Made by a program: the position numbers and the translations under genes. The notes beneath the pieces are model-generated. The model was given only the letters and a program-made list of their open reading frames with translations, searched no databases and was not told where the DNA came from. From the NCBI GenBank assembly GCA_015680685.1, contig MNCI01017832.1, positions 170,144-234,143 of the forward strand: a DNA stretch of 64,000 bases. Reading direction: 5' to 3'. This stretch comes from Gnetum montanum (lineage: Eukaryota > Streptophyta > Gnetopsida > Gnetales > Gnetaceae). Of this stretch, positions 1 through 10,426 are shown in pieces (within the stretch, counting starts at the first letter, position 1; the number at the start of each line of letters is the position of its first letter).

Positions 1-696
1 GTAAATTCTGAGGCACGAATGACTGAGAGTGGATTCTTTACGAAAAGCAAACGAACAGCTGCAACAACATAACCAGGCAGTCAGAGCAACATGTGAAATA
101 TGAATTGTTGTCATGTCCTGATTTCCGTAAAATATTTTAAGATCAGCCTGTAACAGATAAAAGTACAAGGGAATCCAACATTTTACGAAGAAATCAGCAA
201 CAACAATAAATCTAAATACGCGAACGCATATACCCTCATTAAAGGTTTAAATTAACTTGATTGTGTCAGAACGTTTTTACATTGCTCAGGTATATCTAAA
301 TTTTAGAACACCAAAATATAATTTCTCCTAAAAGAAGATTTGACAGGGGTTCTTGTTTTTTTTTTCTTTTTTCTTTTTGGACAGTAACATGCTGTGGTCT
401 TTTATTTTGTTTGAATTTTATGGTTGTCTGAGTTGTGAGTATTCATGCATATGCTCTATGTAGATCGTGCTTGGTAATGGTATCGTCAGAATCGTTTTCA
501 TGAATTCAGAGGAAGGAATTACTGATATCAGATATGCTCGGTGAAGTGATTAATAATTTGGTTATGGATGACGCTGCAGTAAGTTCAAGTATAGGATTTT
601 GGGTTATGTATATAATTTGTGAATGGAGGATCCACCAAAATTTTGATGCATTCCCCATAGTGCGTGGAAGGACGCGTTGCCTAAAAGCTAAATAAT
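1..696. other. Intergenic, no gene recognised
   Basis: AT-rich sequence with a T-rich run near 355-380. Six-frame reading gives only short, compositionally biased ORFs with no motif I recognise. No LTR boundary, tRNA or exon-like stretch could be supported. Confidence 0.5.
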
Positions 697-754
697 GGAA
701 CATGCTTGGTATCTTTGAAGTCATCGGAACATGCTTGGTATCTTTGAAGTCATC
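697..754. repeat. 29-bp perfect tandem duplication
   Basis: The 29-bp sequence starting ggaacatgcttggtatcttt is present twice back to back (697-725 and 726-754) without mismatch. It starts the chain of duplications that fills the region upstream of the P450 gene. Confidence 0.9.
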
Positions 755-1225
755 TACAGTGTTCCTTATCATGTTGTTTCACATATTGTTTATAACTACG
801 GAATGCATGCAAAATGTAACTCTACTGGTCTATATCATGAAACCATATCCTAGAAGAAAACTTATTAATCATGGCCTTGTGCATGGGAGAGTTGACATCA
901 ACATGTTTTTTTTTGTTGTTGTTTGAGCAAGACAACTCTAGGGTGAACATACTTGGTATCTTTCAAGTAATCCATAGTGTTTCTTATCATGTTGTTTTAT
1001 GTATTGTTTATAACTACAGAATGTATGCAAAGCACTAGGAGAAATGTGACTCTATTGCTTTATGATCTATGACAAAAGAATAGCCATGAAAAATTATGAA
1101 ACCATATCTTAGGAGGAAACTTATTAATTTGGCCCATGCTAGCATGGAGGAAACTTATTAATCTATTAACATGTTTTCTTTTCTTTTCTTTTTTCTTTTT
1201 TTGTTTGAGCAAGACAACTCTAGGC
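727..1225. repeat. Diverged 217/281-bp tandem duplication
   Basis: Copy A (about 727-943) and copy B (about 945-1225) share the same order of landmarks: gaacat(g/a)cttggtatcttt, tatcatgttgttt, gtttataactac, atgaaaccatatc, aaacttattaat, and an end at gagcaagacaactctagg. Copy B is longer because of local insertions, including a repeated cttattaat segment and a T-rich run. No coding capacity is evident. Confidence 0.8.
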
Positions 1226-1260
1226 GATAGCACAACCCCTACACACATTGTAGAGTGGAT

Positions 1261-1412
1261 GTGGGTCCCACCATTGCAGTCACACCAATAAGTAAGAATC
1301 TAATTCACAATCTAGGTCCCACCCTTGTTGTCACACAATCTAACCCACAATCTTAACTTGATTAAGATTTCAAATGTTAACTTGATTAAAATTTCAGATG
1401 TTAATCAAGTTG
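1261..1412. repeat. Short local duplications
   Basis: A ggtcccacc...tcacac block occurs near 1265 and again near 1315. A ttaacttgatta(a) block occurs twice at about 1355-1390, followed by its inverse ttaatcaagtt. These are further small duplications and inversions in the P450 upstream region. Confidence 0.6.
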
Positions 1413-1449
1413 GGCAAAACAATGGGGCGCACACTTTCAATAATACATA

Positions 1450-1998
1450 CATAGAAGGCTGAATGTTGAAATCCTTTCTTTCTATATATGTTCATGCATG
1501 CTTCGTGCCATACTTATGAAAAGACATGGATAAATGCATAGAAGGCTGAGAATCCTTTCTTTTTATATATGTTCATGCATACTTCATGATATACTTATAA
1601 ACAAACATGGATAAATACATAGAAGCCTAAATGTTAGAATCCTTTTTTTCTATATATGCTTATGTATGCTTCATGCCATACTCATAAACCAACGTGGATA
1701 AATACATAGAAGCCTAAATGTTAGAATCCTTTCTTTCTATGTATGCTCATGTATGCTTCATGTCATACTTATAAATAGATGTTGATAAATACATAGAAGG
1801 CTGAATGTTATCCTTTCTTTCTATATATGCTCATGTATGTTTCATGTCTTATGAACAGACATAGATATATACATAGAATTCCTTCTTTTTATATATGCTC
1901 ATGCATGCTTAACGCCATACTTAAATACATAAAAGGTGAATGTTAGAATCCTCTCTTTGTACATATGCTCATGCATACTTAGTGCCATATTTATGAAT
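1450..1998. repeat. Seven-unit ~85-bp minisatellite upstream of P450
   Basis: Units begin with catagaag or a variant at 1450, 1537, 1618, 1705, 1792, 1872 and 1928, so lengths vary from 56 to 87 bp. A full unit reads catagaaggctgaatgtt, then aatcctttctttc, tatatatg, ttcatg and catacttat, ending in gataaata. Most units contain a TATATAT-like core. Half-unit echoes (ccatacttacgaacagac) continue to about 2080, just before the start codon. The array sits where a P450 core promoter would be expected, so its TATA motifs are candidate promoter elements; that role is inferred only from position. Confidence 0.85.
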
Positions 1999-2141
1999 CG
2001 AGAAACGTAAGCGACTCACTCCTGAATCCTGTTCCTGAACCGGTCCCTGCCATACTTACGAACAGACGTGGATCAAGAAACATCAAAACCTCGCTGAACC
2101 AAGTCCCGTACGGGTTTGAGCAAGCGACTCATCACTGAACG

Positions 2142-2700
2142 ATGATGCCACCACAAGAAACGGCGCTGCTGTACATTGGCTTGGGAGTAGTGAGCTACAT
2201 TCTGTGGCGTGGCCTCAATGCTTTGTCCAGGCGCTTTACCAGCCTACCGCCAGGGCCGCCGGGGCTACCTCTGCTCGGAAATCTACTCCAAATCGGCTCT
2301 TACCCGTACAAGTCCCTGCAGCGCCTGGCGCACAAGTACGGTCCACTAATGTGCCTCCGTCTTGGCTTCAAAACTGTAGTGGTGGTATCGTCGGCGGCCA
2401 TGGCAGAGCAAGTGTTGAAGACGCATGACAGAGATATGGCAGGGAGAGATCCCATCCTCGTCTGCCGCATCTTCGGCGAAGGTGGCAAGAGCTTCGTCTT
2501 CTCGCAGCCCGGGACACGATGGCGCCTGCTCCGCCGCATCTCCACCACGCACCTCTTCGGCCAGGCCAAGCTCCAATCTCTTCATCCCCTGCGCCGATCT
2601 CATGTAAGGGGAACCCTGCATCGACTCCTGCAAAAGTCTGCCGACTCTGCCTCCATTAACATCCAAGATATTGTCTCTAGCACATCGCTGGCTGTGATTG
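2142..2700 (+). CDS. P450 exon 1
   Basis: Codes for the membrane anchor, proline hinge and C-helix. It ends after the first base of a Gly codon, with the donor GTGAGA at 2701. Reading past the donor meets a stop within five codons, which supports the splice. Confidence 0.92.
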
Positions 2701-5700
2701 GTGAGATGATATGAAATGCGATTCCATTCAAATTATCGCTATCGGAGCCTTTTAAATTCTTGTTCGCGCTCTCTGAACATGGTTTTATGCAGTTTGATTT
2801 TGATTGTCTGAGCATCCGTAGAAATCTCAATTATAGTTTTACCGACCAAGATTTCTTTCTTTGAAATGAGTGAACAAATTTTATAACTATGCAAACTACA
2901 AGGAATCATCGATACGGCTATTAATCGCAGGTTAAATTTGGAAGATGAGCTGGTTTAACTCGTGTCAAAACGATGTGGGCGAATTTCTTTTTCTGTGGTT
3001 ACTAGCGTATGCTGACAGAAATCCAATCAACTGGTAATTCTACTATAATTTTATTAAAATAAAGGAAAAGTGGAAAAGATTAACATAACTGCAAATTTTT
3101 ATTCTATCAAGGAAACCACACAGGATTTGTTGAATGGTTACAAAGCCTTAATATATTTTTAAAGAAAGTTGAAAATATTATGGATGTAATATCCCAAGTA
3201 CATAGGGTCAATTTGAAAGAAAACATTTGGTAGATTACAATTAATAGTCTATTGATTAGAGTGTCAAGGAAAGATTAAGCAAAATAAACAAAATATGTTC
3301 TTCATCTTCTATGCTTTGTTTGCATAGTCTGCAAACATGATTTTCTCTTAGTAAATTAATCCAAAGATTTGTCTCAATAAAGTGAGATGATGAGAGCTCA
3401 TTTTCGCTTTAGTAATTTGAATTTTTAAATGAATAAAAATAGCTAAAAATAAATACTTTTAAGTACAGGTGATACAGGAAAAACCATTAAACACAGCAAT
3501 CATTTTAATGTAATTTTTGAAAGAATTGAAACTAGCATTGTATTTTGCCAAGTTGCTAGCAATTCTCTGATTTCAAGTTATTCTTGATTTCAAGTTTTTC
3601 TTGATTACGGCAGCAGCAGGCATCAACAGCTTCACAAAATGCTATCCTCATTATATATTAATTATTGTTATTATCTTCCATTAATGCTAGGTTGATTTAT
3701 TTACTCTAAAGTTTAGAATTAAAAATATTAAATATATATATATATATATTGCTAAGTCATCTGAATGGCAGAGTTTTTCGAATCTTTCCTCAAACCAAGT
3801 CTTGTTTGAATTTTTAATCATTCACTGTGAGTTTTTGTCGGGACAACGATTCTTACCCTTCTGAATCTTGTGAAGCATAGGTGCGATGATTTTCGGAAAA
3901 GACATGTTCCATCCGGAGTCGCAGAGGTTTGGAGATTTCAAAGATGCACTGTGTATATTGGCAGAGAGGGCAGTGCAATCGAATTTAATGGACTTCTTTC
4001 CACCGGTGATGCAGAGGCTGGGGATGGATCCACAGAGAATTGTACACGATACCAAGGTGAACAAGCTGCGCGTGTACGCCTTCTTGGATGAACTTTTGCA
4101 GCAGCACTTTCCATGCCACCGAAACGGTGATGATGATGGCCCTAGTGATGTGCTCGACGCCCTCCTTGACATCGCCAACTCTCAATCAGATTTCGGGCTC
4201 TCCCACATCAAAGTGTACCTAGTTGTAAGATTTTCATCACAATCTGTCATAGTTTCGTCTTTCATACATTTATTTTTAGCAATGAGTCCAGCTATGGTTA
4301 AGAGGAAATGTTTACTTAATGATAATAGTCCCAATTATGCGATCAATATTGTCCTTGACATCGCCTGACTGTCACTCAGATTTCGGCCTCTATGACATCA
4401 AAGTCAACTTAGTTGTAAGATTTTCTTCGCAACCTTTTATGGTTCCATGTAATCTACTTAGTTGGTTTCCTCTTTGATACGTTTGTTAACAATTAATTGG
4501 CCTCTATGACATCAAAGTCAACTTAGTTGTAAGATTTTCTTTGCAACCTTTTATGGTTCTATGTAATCTACCTAGTTGGTTTCCTCTTTGATACTTTTGT
4601 TAACAATTAGTCTATAGACATGATAGTATGCTTAAGAGGAAATGTTTACTTTATAATGATGGTGCTTTAGAGAATACAGAAGTTTAATCAGTATAGACTA
4701 TATAGAAGGCTGCAACCTTATACTTTTCTCCCCAATCTACAACCAAAGCCTTAATGATATAATCCACATTTTATGACTTGAAAAATATGTACATTAAATC
4801 ATAACTTTATTATCATTCTCTTCAATATTCAACCCACTACAAGTAGCTTTGTGAAGACTCCAACTAATACACCAAGGTTCTAAGCTAGGCCTTATGGTTT
4901 AAAAAACAAAGACATTAATCAATAACTTTATCTTAGTTCTTTTCAATCTTTAACTCAGGCCTAATGATCTGACAAACAATCTCCTTATCCTTATTCTCTT
5001 CAATCTTCATAGCTTTTCCATGTTTGGTACATTGAGGCAAAATGAAATATTAAGGCACTATTTCTTATGTAGAATAATAAAATAAGAAAAATATGAACGT
5101 GATAGGCAAATAGAAATCAAAATAGCAACATAGAGAGAATTTACATAGAAACCCCAAATTGGGATGAAAACCACAGGTAGAAGTAGAGAGTTAATTCATT
5201 AGATCAAAGATTATTGAGTATACAAAAGGAGAGAGCAAAAAGGATTGAGTTTTCCACAGGAGAGTGATTCTCGAAAAGGGAAATGCAAAGGATGTCTATA
5301 TAAAAGAGAGAGAAAATATTGTTCCTTCAACTTCTATAATGACTCTTCAACTTTTATGATGGCTAACTCTTTAGCTTCTGGTACAATGTAACAATGGAAA
5401 CCATAAATAGAATTTGGGTTACCTCACTATACTCTAATAATCTCCACCTTAATGTGAATTCCCTAACGAGGTATAGACCTCCAATCTTCGACAAAAGATC
5501 TCTACCTTTTTCAAAATAAAGCTCTTAAAAGCAAAACTTTTGTAATTGTCAACTCTTCAACTTTTATAATGGCCGACCCTTCAACTTTTATAATAGTCGA
5601 CCCTTCAACTTCTGTAACGGTTAATCTTTCAACTTCTGTAATGGTTGACCTTTCAACTTCTATAATAGCCAACTCTTCAACTTCTATAACGGCCAACTCT

Positions 5701-8432
5701 TCAACTTCTGTAACAGCTGACCCTTCAACTTCTCTAACAATCAATACTTCAACTTCTATAACGGTTGTCCCTTCAACTTTTGTAATGGTCGATCCTTCAA
5801 CTTCTACAACAACTAATCTTTCAACATTTGTAATTGTCAACCTTCAACTTCTCTAACAGTCGAAACCAAAAATAGAATTTGGGTCACCACACCATACTCT
5901 AACAATCTCCACCTTGATGGAAATTCCCTTACAAGAAACATATCTTCAATCTTTGACAAAATGTCTCCACCTCTTCCACAACAAACAACAAAAAAACTCA
6001 ACAAGAAACATCAACCAAGTTTAAGAAATGTTCAAACTTGGCAATAGAAAGTGACTTGGTCATGTTATCATTAGTACTAACTTTATTAAAATTAACTCTT
6101 TTCTGCTTCCCAAAAATGCAATGCTCAGAACTCCAAATTACTAATGCTATGTCCATCAAGAAGTATCTTTAACTAAATGGATTCTTTAAAAGCCTCAATA
6201 ATAGCCATATACTCATTAGCAACACCCTAAATTAAATAGAAGAACAACATTCCATAGATCAAAGTTCCTTGGGATGTAGGAGACATGAATCCAAAAGTTG
6301 CAAATAGAATTGTAACAATGGCCATCCCCAAGATTTGCACTCCAATTCCCACCATGATGTGAAGCGACTGAGAGCATGAAGATGCCTAGAAAACATCACC
6401 TAGCCTCCATCCTGAAAGCTCCATTTCCACAAATGTGAGAGAGTTCACCTTCATCAAAAGTGTAGATCCATGCGAGTACACATGTGAATAACTCCCAAGC
6501 AAGTAAAATGCATCTGAATTTTCAAAAATAATGATAGCAATCAGCAAAATAGCAATCAAATGTCCAATTCATGGAAACAACATGCTGGCCTTGATCTAGG
6601 CCCAAACCTTTCCAAAATTCCAAACCAACTCAGGCCTGCCCTAACTTGGCTTGCAATAGTGAAAAATTTGGTGTTGCAATCCAAAAGTGGAATATCGAAT
6701 TTCATAGTTGCCATCACCAAAATCAAATTTGGCTCTAATACCAATTGTAGAACAATAAAATGAAAAAAAATGCAAATGTGAAAGGCTAATAAAAATCAAA
6801 GAAGTAACACAGAATTTATGTGGAAACCCCAAATTGGGATGAAAACCATAGGCAGACACAAAGAGTTAATTCATTAGATCAAAGATTGTTAAGTGCATAA
6901 AAGGGGAGAGCAAAAGAGATTGAATGTTCTAGGGAGTGATCCTGAAAAAGGGATTGCTTACTCAAAGGGGAGTAAAAAGGGTGTTTATGTAAAAAGAAGA
7001 GGAAACAATGTCTATTCAACTTCAAATCATTCAACTTTTGTAACGGTTGATCTTTCAACTTCGGTAATGGTTGACCCTTCAACTTCTAGTACAATGTGAC
7101 AACAGAAACCAGAAATAGAATTTGGGTCAGCTCAACATACTCTAACATGAAGTTATCAGTCATCTTGTTAAATCCTAAAGTGTTTTATGATAAGTCAAGA
7201 GCTCATTTGCCCATCATCTTCAATCAATCTTTGAATAGTAAAAAAAAGTCATTACTTCAGTGGTTTTATTTCCTTTTACAGTATTGTTTGTAATTTGAAA
7301 TGACAGTAAGGTGCTTGTTTCTTAAATTCTAAGATATAATTTCTAAGAATGAAGCAGCAACCCTAATAACGAGACTTGTAATGTTAAACTAGCCGTTTGC
7401 ATTTCTCACACATGACAAAGTTTATTTAGTTTTAAGTGGTTTTCCTGAGAAGAATCTTCAAATTTGTGTTTAACCTGACCCATACAAAGAATTGTTTCTG
7501 GATCAAGGATTCAACATTTCCAAACTCAACCAACCACCAACAAGCAGGCCTTTTGGACCCACCTTACCAAACAAACTAAAAGCCTCCATTTTCATCGTAT
7601 TTTTTTTTTTCAAATAGAGACTATCTATGAACAGAGATTTCATTTTTATCCAATTTCTTTTTCGAAAGAGACCTGTGGCTAAAGACTACCTAAAAGTCTA
7701 AAACATAGATTCCATTTTCATTGTATTACTTGTTCGCAAGAGACCTGTGGCCATATCTTTGTCTTGTCTTTAACGTCTGCTTGCACTGGGCAGGATATTT
7801 TAACTGCAGGGATAGAATCGACAGTGGTAACCACGGAATGGGCGATGTCAGAGCTTATACGGCATCCGTCTATGATGGAGAAAGTGCAGTCAGAAATCGA
7901 TCAATTTGTGGGGCGTTCCAGACTTGTGGATGAGGCCGACATCGACAATCTGCCGTATCTGCGAGCCGTGGTTAAGGAGACGCTTCGGTTCCACCCTGCG
8001 GCGCCATTGCTGGTTCCTCACAGAGCACAGAGAAGGTGCCAAATCGGGGAATTCATGGTGCCCAAAGATGCACAGTTAATTGTCAACTTCTGGGCCATTG
8101 CCAGGGACCCAGCTCTGTGGAAGCAGCCGAACCAATTCATGCCGGAGAGATTTTTGAACAGCAGTCTGGATTTCCGAGGTCATGATTTTGAATTGATCCC
8201 ATTTGGGGCAGGAAGAAGGATGTGTGTCGGCATGCCATTGGCAAATATCATCATACACAGTCTGTTGGCTGCTCTGCTGCAGGCGTTTTCTTGGCGTCTT
8301 CCACCTGGAAATGGAACTGAAATGCAGCCTCTGGACTTGGACATGGCGGAGAAATTTGGAGTGACCATGCACAAGGCCACTCCCCTCTGTGCCACTGCCA
8401 CTCCTCGCTTGCCCTCCCATGTTTTCTCATAA
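2142..8432 (+). CDS. Cytochrome P450, CYP76-like (CYP71 clan), three exons
   Basis: Microsomal haem-thiolate monooxygenase anchored in the ER and served by NADPH-P450 reductase. Exons 2142-2700, 3881-4224 and 7794-8432 join (phase 1, then phase 0, GT-AG introns) into 1542 nt, 513 residues plus stop and no internal stop, a normal length. An N-terminal hydrophobic anchor (about residues 8-28) precedes the proline hinge PPGPPGLP (36-43). The C-helix WRLLR is 127-131, I-helix AGIEST 306-311, ExxR motif ETLR 363-366, PERF-type motif 418-421, and haem loop FGAGRRMCVG 438-447 with ligand Cys445 (Val-Gly where Pro-Gly is usual). The loop context (DFELIPFGAGRR) and the MAEKFGVTMHKATPL tail resemble CYP76, whose members often oxidise monoterpenols or other specialised metabolites; the substrate cannot be told. 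Two adjacent ATGs open the frame; the first was chosen. Confidence 0.93.
2701..3880 (+). other. P450 intron 1
   Basis: Phase-1 GT-AG intron of 1180 bp, AT-rich, with a (TA)n run near 3733-3750. No element or ORF was recognised inside it. Confidence 0.85.
3881..4224 (+). CDS. P450 exon 2
   Basis: The acceptor is catAG at 3879-3880. The first two bases complete Gly and the frame continues A-M-I-F-G-K-D-M-F, a usual P450 sequence after the D/E-helix region. It ends at Val with the donor GTAAGA at 4225 (phase 0), just before the I-helix. Confidence 0.92.
4348..4615 (+). repeat. Duplicated exon 2 end plus splice donor, two copies
   Basis: The true exon 2 end (about 4161-4224: cttgacatcgcc, cagatttcgg, acatcaaagt, agttgtaagatttt) recurs at about 4354-4423, and its last part recurs again at about 4499-4537. 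Offsets are 189 bp and 114 bp. Both extra copies keep the tagttGTAAGatttt donor, but the first has in-frame stops. The following aagaggaaatgtttact segment is also duplicated (near 4300 and 4633), showing that exon and intron sequence were copied together. Confidence 0.85.
5068..5439 (-). repeat. Copia LTR A
   Basis: Matches the LTR at 6746-7147 over shared landmarks: tgtagaa...aataaaa, accccaaattgggatgaaaacca, gagttaattcattagatcaaagatt, and aatagaatttgggt near its end. The adjoining aatctccacctt is the minus-strand purine tract. Confidence 0.8.
5557..5864. repeat. 24-bp minisatellite, 13 units, derived from copia LTR
   Basis: Thirteen units of the form ttcaacttctgtaacggtcgaccc (24 bp, one unit 23 bp). 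Two or three copies of the same unit lie inside LTR A (about 5326-5385) and the 5' LTR (about 7019-7085), so the array is an expansion of an LTR-internal motif. Because 24 is a multiple of three, it makes open frames on both strands (8-residue periodic Ser/Thr-rich or Val/Glu-rich peptides); these are not genes. Confidence 0.88.
6746..7147 (-). repeat. Copia LTR C (5' LTR of the intronic element)
   Basis: Minus-strand LTR beginning TGTTAGAGTATG and ending TTCTACA, followed directly by the tRNA-Met primer-binding site. Its start matches those at 5904 and 5439. Confidence 0.82.
7794..8432 (+). CDS. P450 exon 3
   Basis: The acceptor is ggcAG at 7792-7793. The frame opens with D-I-L-T-A-G-I-E-S-T, the I-helix oxygen-activation segment, then carries ETLR, PERF and the haem loop, and stops at TAA 8430-8432. 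An in-frame upstream extension from 7764 is intronic. Confidence 0.93.
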   Translation, partial: DILTAGIESTVVTTEWAMSELIRHPSMMEKVQSEIDQFVGRSRLVDEADIDNLPYLRAVVKETLRFHPAAPLLVPHRAQRRCQIGEFMVPKDAQLIVNFWAIARDPALWKQPNQFMPERFLNSSLDFRGHDFELIPFGAGRRMCVGMPLANIIIHSLLAALLQAFSWRLPPGNGTEMQPLDLDMAEKFGVTMHKATPLCATATPRLPSHVFS

Positions 8433-8490
8433 AATTGCGTCTATTTTAATTATCTATACTTTTCTTTGTTTAGCAGTAGCGGATAGCTTT

Positions 8491-8584
8491 GGTACAACAG
8501 CATTGAAACAGCTTTGTAGCAGAACAGGTTGCTTCNAATGGTACAACAGCATTGAAACAGCTTTGTAGCAGAACAGGTTGCTTC
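8491..8584. repeat. 45-bp duplication flanking an N
   Basis: Identical 45-bp copies (8491-8535 and 8540-8584) lie either side of N8536 in the P450 3' region. This is probably an unmerged contig overlap, not biology. Confidence 0.85.
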
Positions 8585-8805
8585 TATATTGCTCTGAGTT
8601 TCCTGGTATAAAAGAAAAACATTTTCCACTAGCCACCATTATTAACACCCAGCCATGTTATTCACCAATGACCCACTTGCCAATAATCGGAATTTTGAAC
8701 CATTCGTATTGTTATTTTAATGTTTTCTATTGCTTGGGAAGGAAATGCGGAGCTTAAGCATTCATTGAATTGCATGATTACATGGATCTGCTTTGAAAAA
8801 TATTA

Positions 8806-8811
8806 AATAAA
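8806..8811 (+). terminator. Possible P450 polyadenylation signal
   Basis: An AATAAA hexamer lies about 370 bp after the P450 stop codon in AT-rich sequence. Plant poly(A) signals are loose, so this is only a candidate. Confidence 0.3.
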
Positions 8812-9199
8812 AATGCTTCCGCTGGTTTCTCCAATACAAATTACGAATTTGTTTGACATCAATTGCAAATGCACCATTACTTTCTTTTATCATGTATAGA
8901 CTTTATTTTAGTATTCATGCTTTGAGCTCTGGACTGAAATGGAAACTTTATCATTTTTTTTTTATAAAATCTATTCATGCCTTAGAGCTCTTTAGTGGAA
9001 TTAAAACTTTATTAAATTTGAGGATTAATTGGATATATTGGGCAGATATTATATATTATATTTTTAGGAAAATTAATGAAAGATAAAGGTAGATTGTTCA
9101 AATTGGACAAGCACGCAGCACCAATAGAGACAATAAAAATAAATCATATAACTTTGTTATAATATTATAACATTGTTTTAAATGGGTAGTCACAACACA

Positions 9200-10250
9200 A
9201 AAAAGAAACACCTACAACTCATTCTCAAAAGTTACTTTTAAGTTCATTCTTTGGAGGAGAGTTGAATCCATCTTCCACTTTCAATTCTAAGATGATGTGA
9301 ATTTAAGGGAAGCTTGTACATGAGAAATAGTGAGATTTTGCATCTAATTTATTAGATTCTATATGATGTAAATAAAATTGTTTCTTGCTTTTTATATTAG
9401 ACCACAACTATGTTAAAACCTTCTTCTTAATTAGGTGGTAACTATGCCTAGTATTTTGTTGTGCCTTCTTTGAAGAAATATTCCATTTTCTCAACCATTG
9501 CATTCCCTAAAAATACTAACTATAGTCTTATGAATTCTAAAGAATTTATTTTGAGTTAAGATAATCAAAATTTGAGTGTATGCAATGACTTGGCATAATG
9601 CTTCTTCTTCTAAAGGTAATAAATCATGTTTAGATAATAACATTGAGTAAGGTATTGCATCTTCATTTGTAACTTATCAATAGAAGTATAATATCTTTTC
9701 AAATTTTAGCATTGAGTCAAGATCTTTAAACAACACATCTATATAGTATAATAAGATGATAGTTTTTAAAATTTATTTTCTAACCTTTCAAGCCTAGAAT
9801 CCTAAATCTTTGCACTTGTTTTCAAAAGCATACAAAACTTTGAAAACTCTTGCTATTCTTTTTTTGATGCACTTCCCTCACTTATAATTATTCATATAAA
9901 TGAGATCTAAATATTTAAAAGAATGTACTATTTGTATATTGGTACCTCCAAAATGGAAGTTATACCATGTATTTTTTGTATCCCAAATCATCAATTTAGT
10001 TTATTCACATTTACTTGAAGATGAGATGAATATATGTAATTTTCTAAAATTTACAATATGTTTTGCATACCTTCTATACATGAAGATTCGGTATTTGGAA
10101 TCCAATTTTGATGGTATGAATATATTGGCCATTGTATAACCAATCTTGCATTTCATCAATACATATACCAAAGAGAGTTGAAGAAAATGAATAGTCTTGA
10201 CTAACTCCAATTTTGCTCTAGAATTAAAATTTTTTCTATGAATAACTATC
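9200..10250 (-). mobile_element. LINE reverse-transcriptase relic
   Basis: Minus-strand reading shows a broken LINE ORF2: a KIGVSQDCSFSSTLFGICIDE stretch (RT QGCPLSPTLF region, about 10,220-10,150), then WDTKNTWYNFHFGG and IQIVHSFKYLDL (the palm-to-thumb SYKYLG segment, about 9,980-9,920), and a weak match to the LINE C-terminal region down to about 9,200. Several stops and frame changes are present. It lacks the endonuclease and the catalytic FADD motif is not clear, so it is a dead, 5'-truncated copy. Confidence 0.65.
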
Positions 10251-10426
10251 CATAATTTGAATAGTTACTTTTTTATACAAACTTTGAGTTGCTACAAGTA
10301 ATTTTGCAAAGAAACCAATTTATGCAAGCACAACCATAAATTATTCATGCAAACTTCTAAATCATATGTGATGAACATCAATAAAATACGTGGTAATATT
10401 GCAAATGCGAGATTATAAGCTCAACT

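Larger units (their letters stand above)
5068..7147 (-). mobile_element. Collapsed Ty1/copia element, antisense in P450 intron
   Basis: Read on the minus strand, it begins with a 402-bp 5' LTR (7147-6746, TG...CA). Next come a near-perfect tRNA-iMet primer site (6743-6731, TGGTATTAGAGCC), the start of gag (KFDIPLLDCNT, 6744-6556), the end of RNase H (EYMAIIEAFKESI ... AKFEHFLNLVDVSC, about 6240-6005), a purine tract AAGGTGGAGATTG (about 5917-5905) and a 3' LTR starting at 5904. That LTR is truncated and fused to another internal end plus a second complete LTR (5439-5068). Protease, integrase and RT are absent, so the element is a deleted, recombined remnant. No clear target-site duplication was found. 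Confidence 0.82.
4225..7793 (+). other. P450 intron 2 with repeats
   Basis: Phase-0 GT-AG intron of 3569 bp. It contains two extra copies of the exon 2 end (4348-4615) and a collapsed antisense copia element (5068-7147). Both ends are canonical and the flanking exons remain intact, so the insertions appear tolerated. Confidence 0.85.

Noticed and set aside
4348-4430. Possible extra P450 exon or a second P450 gene
   Set aside because: It is a copy of only the exon 2 end, with in-frame stops, and splicing 4224 to 7794 already gives an intact protein.
5511-5856. Opposed open frames with 8-residue Ser/Thr or Val/Glu periodic peptides
   Set aside because: They are translations of the 24-bp minisatellite; any frame stays open because 24 is a multiple of three.
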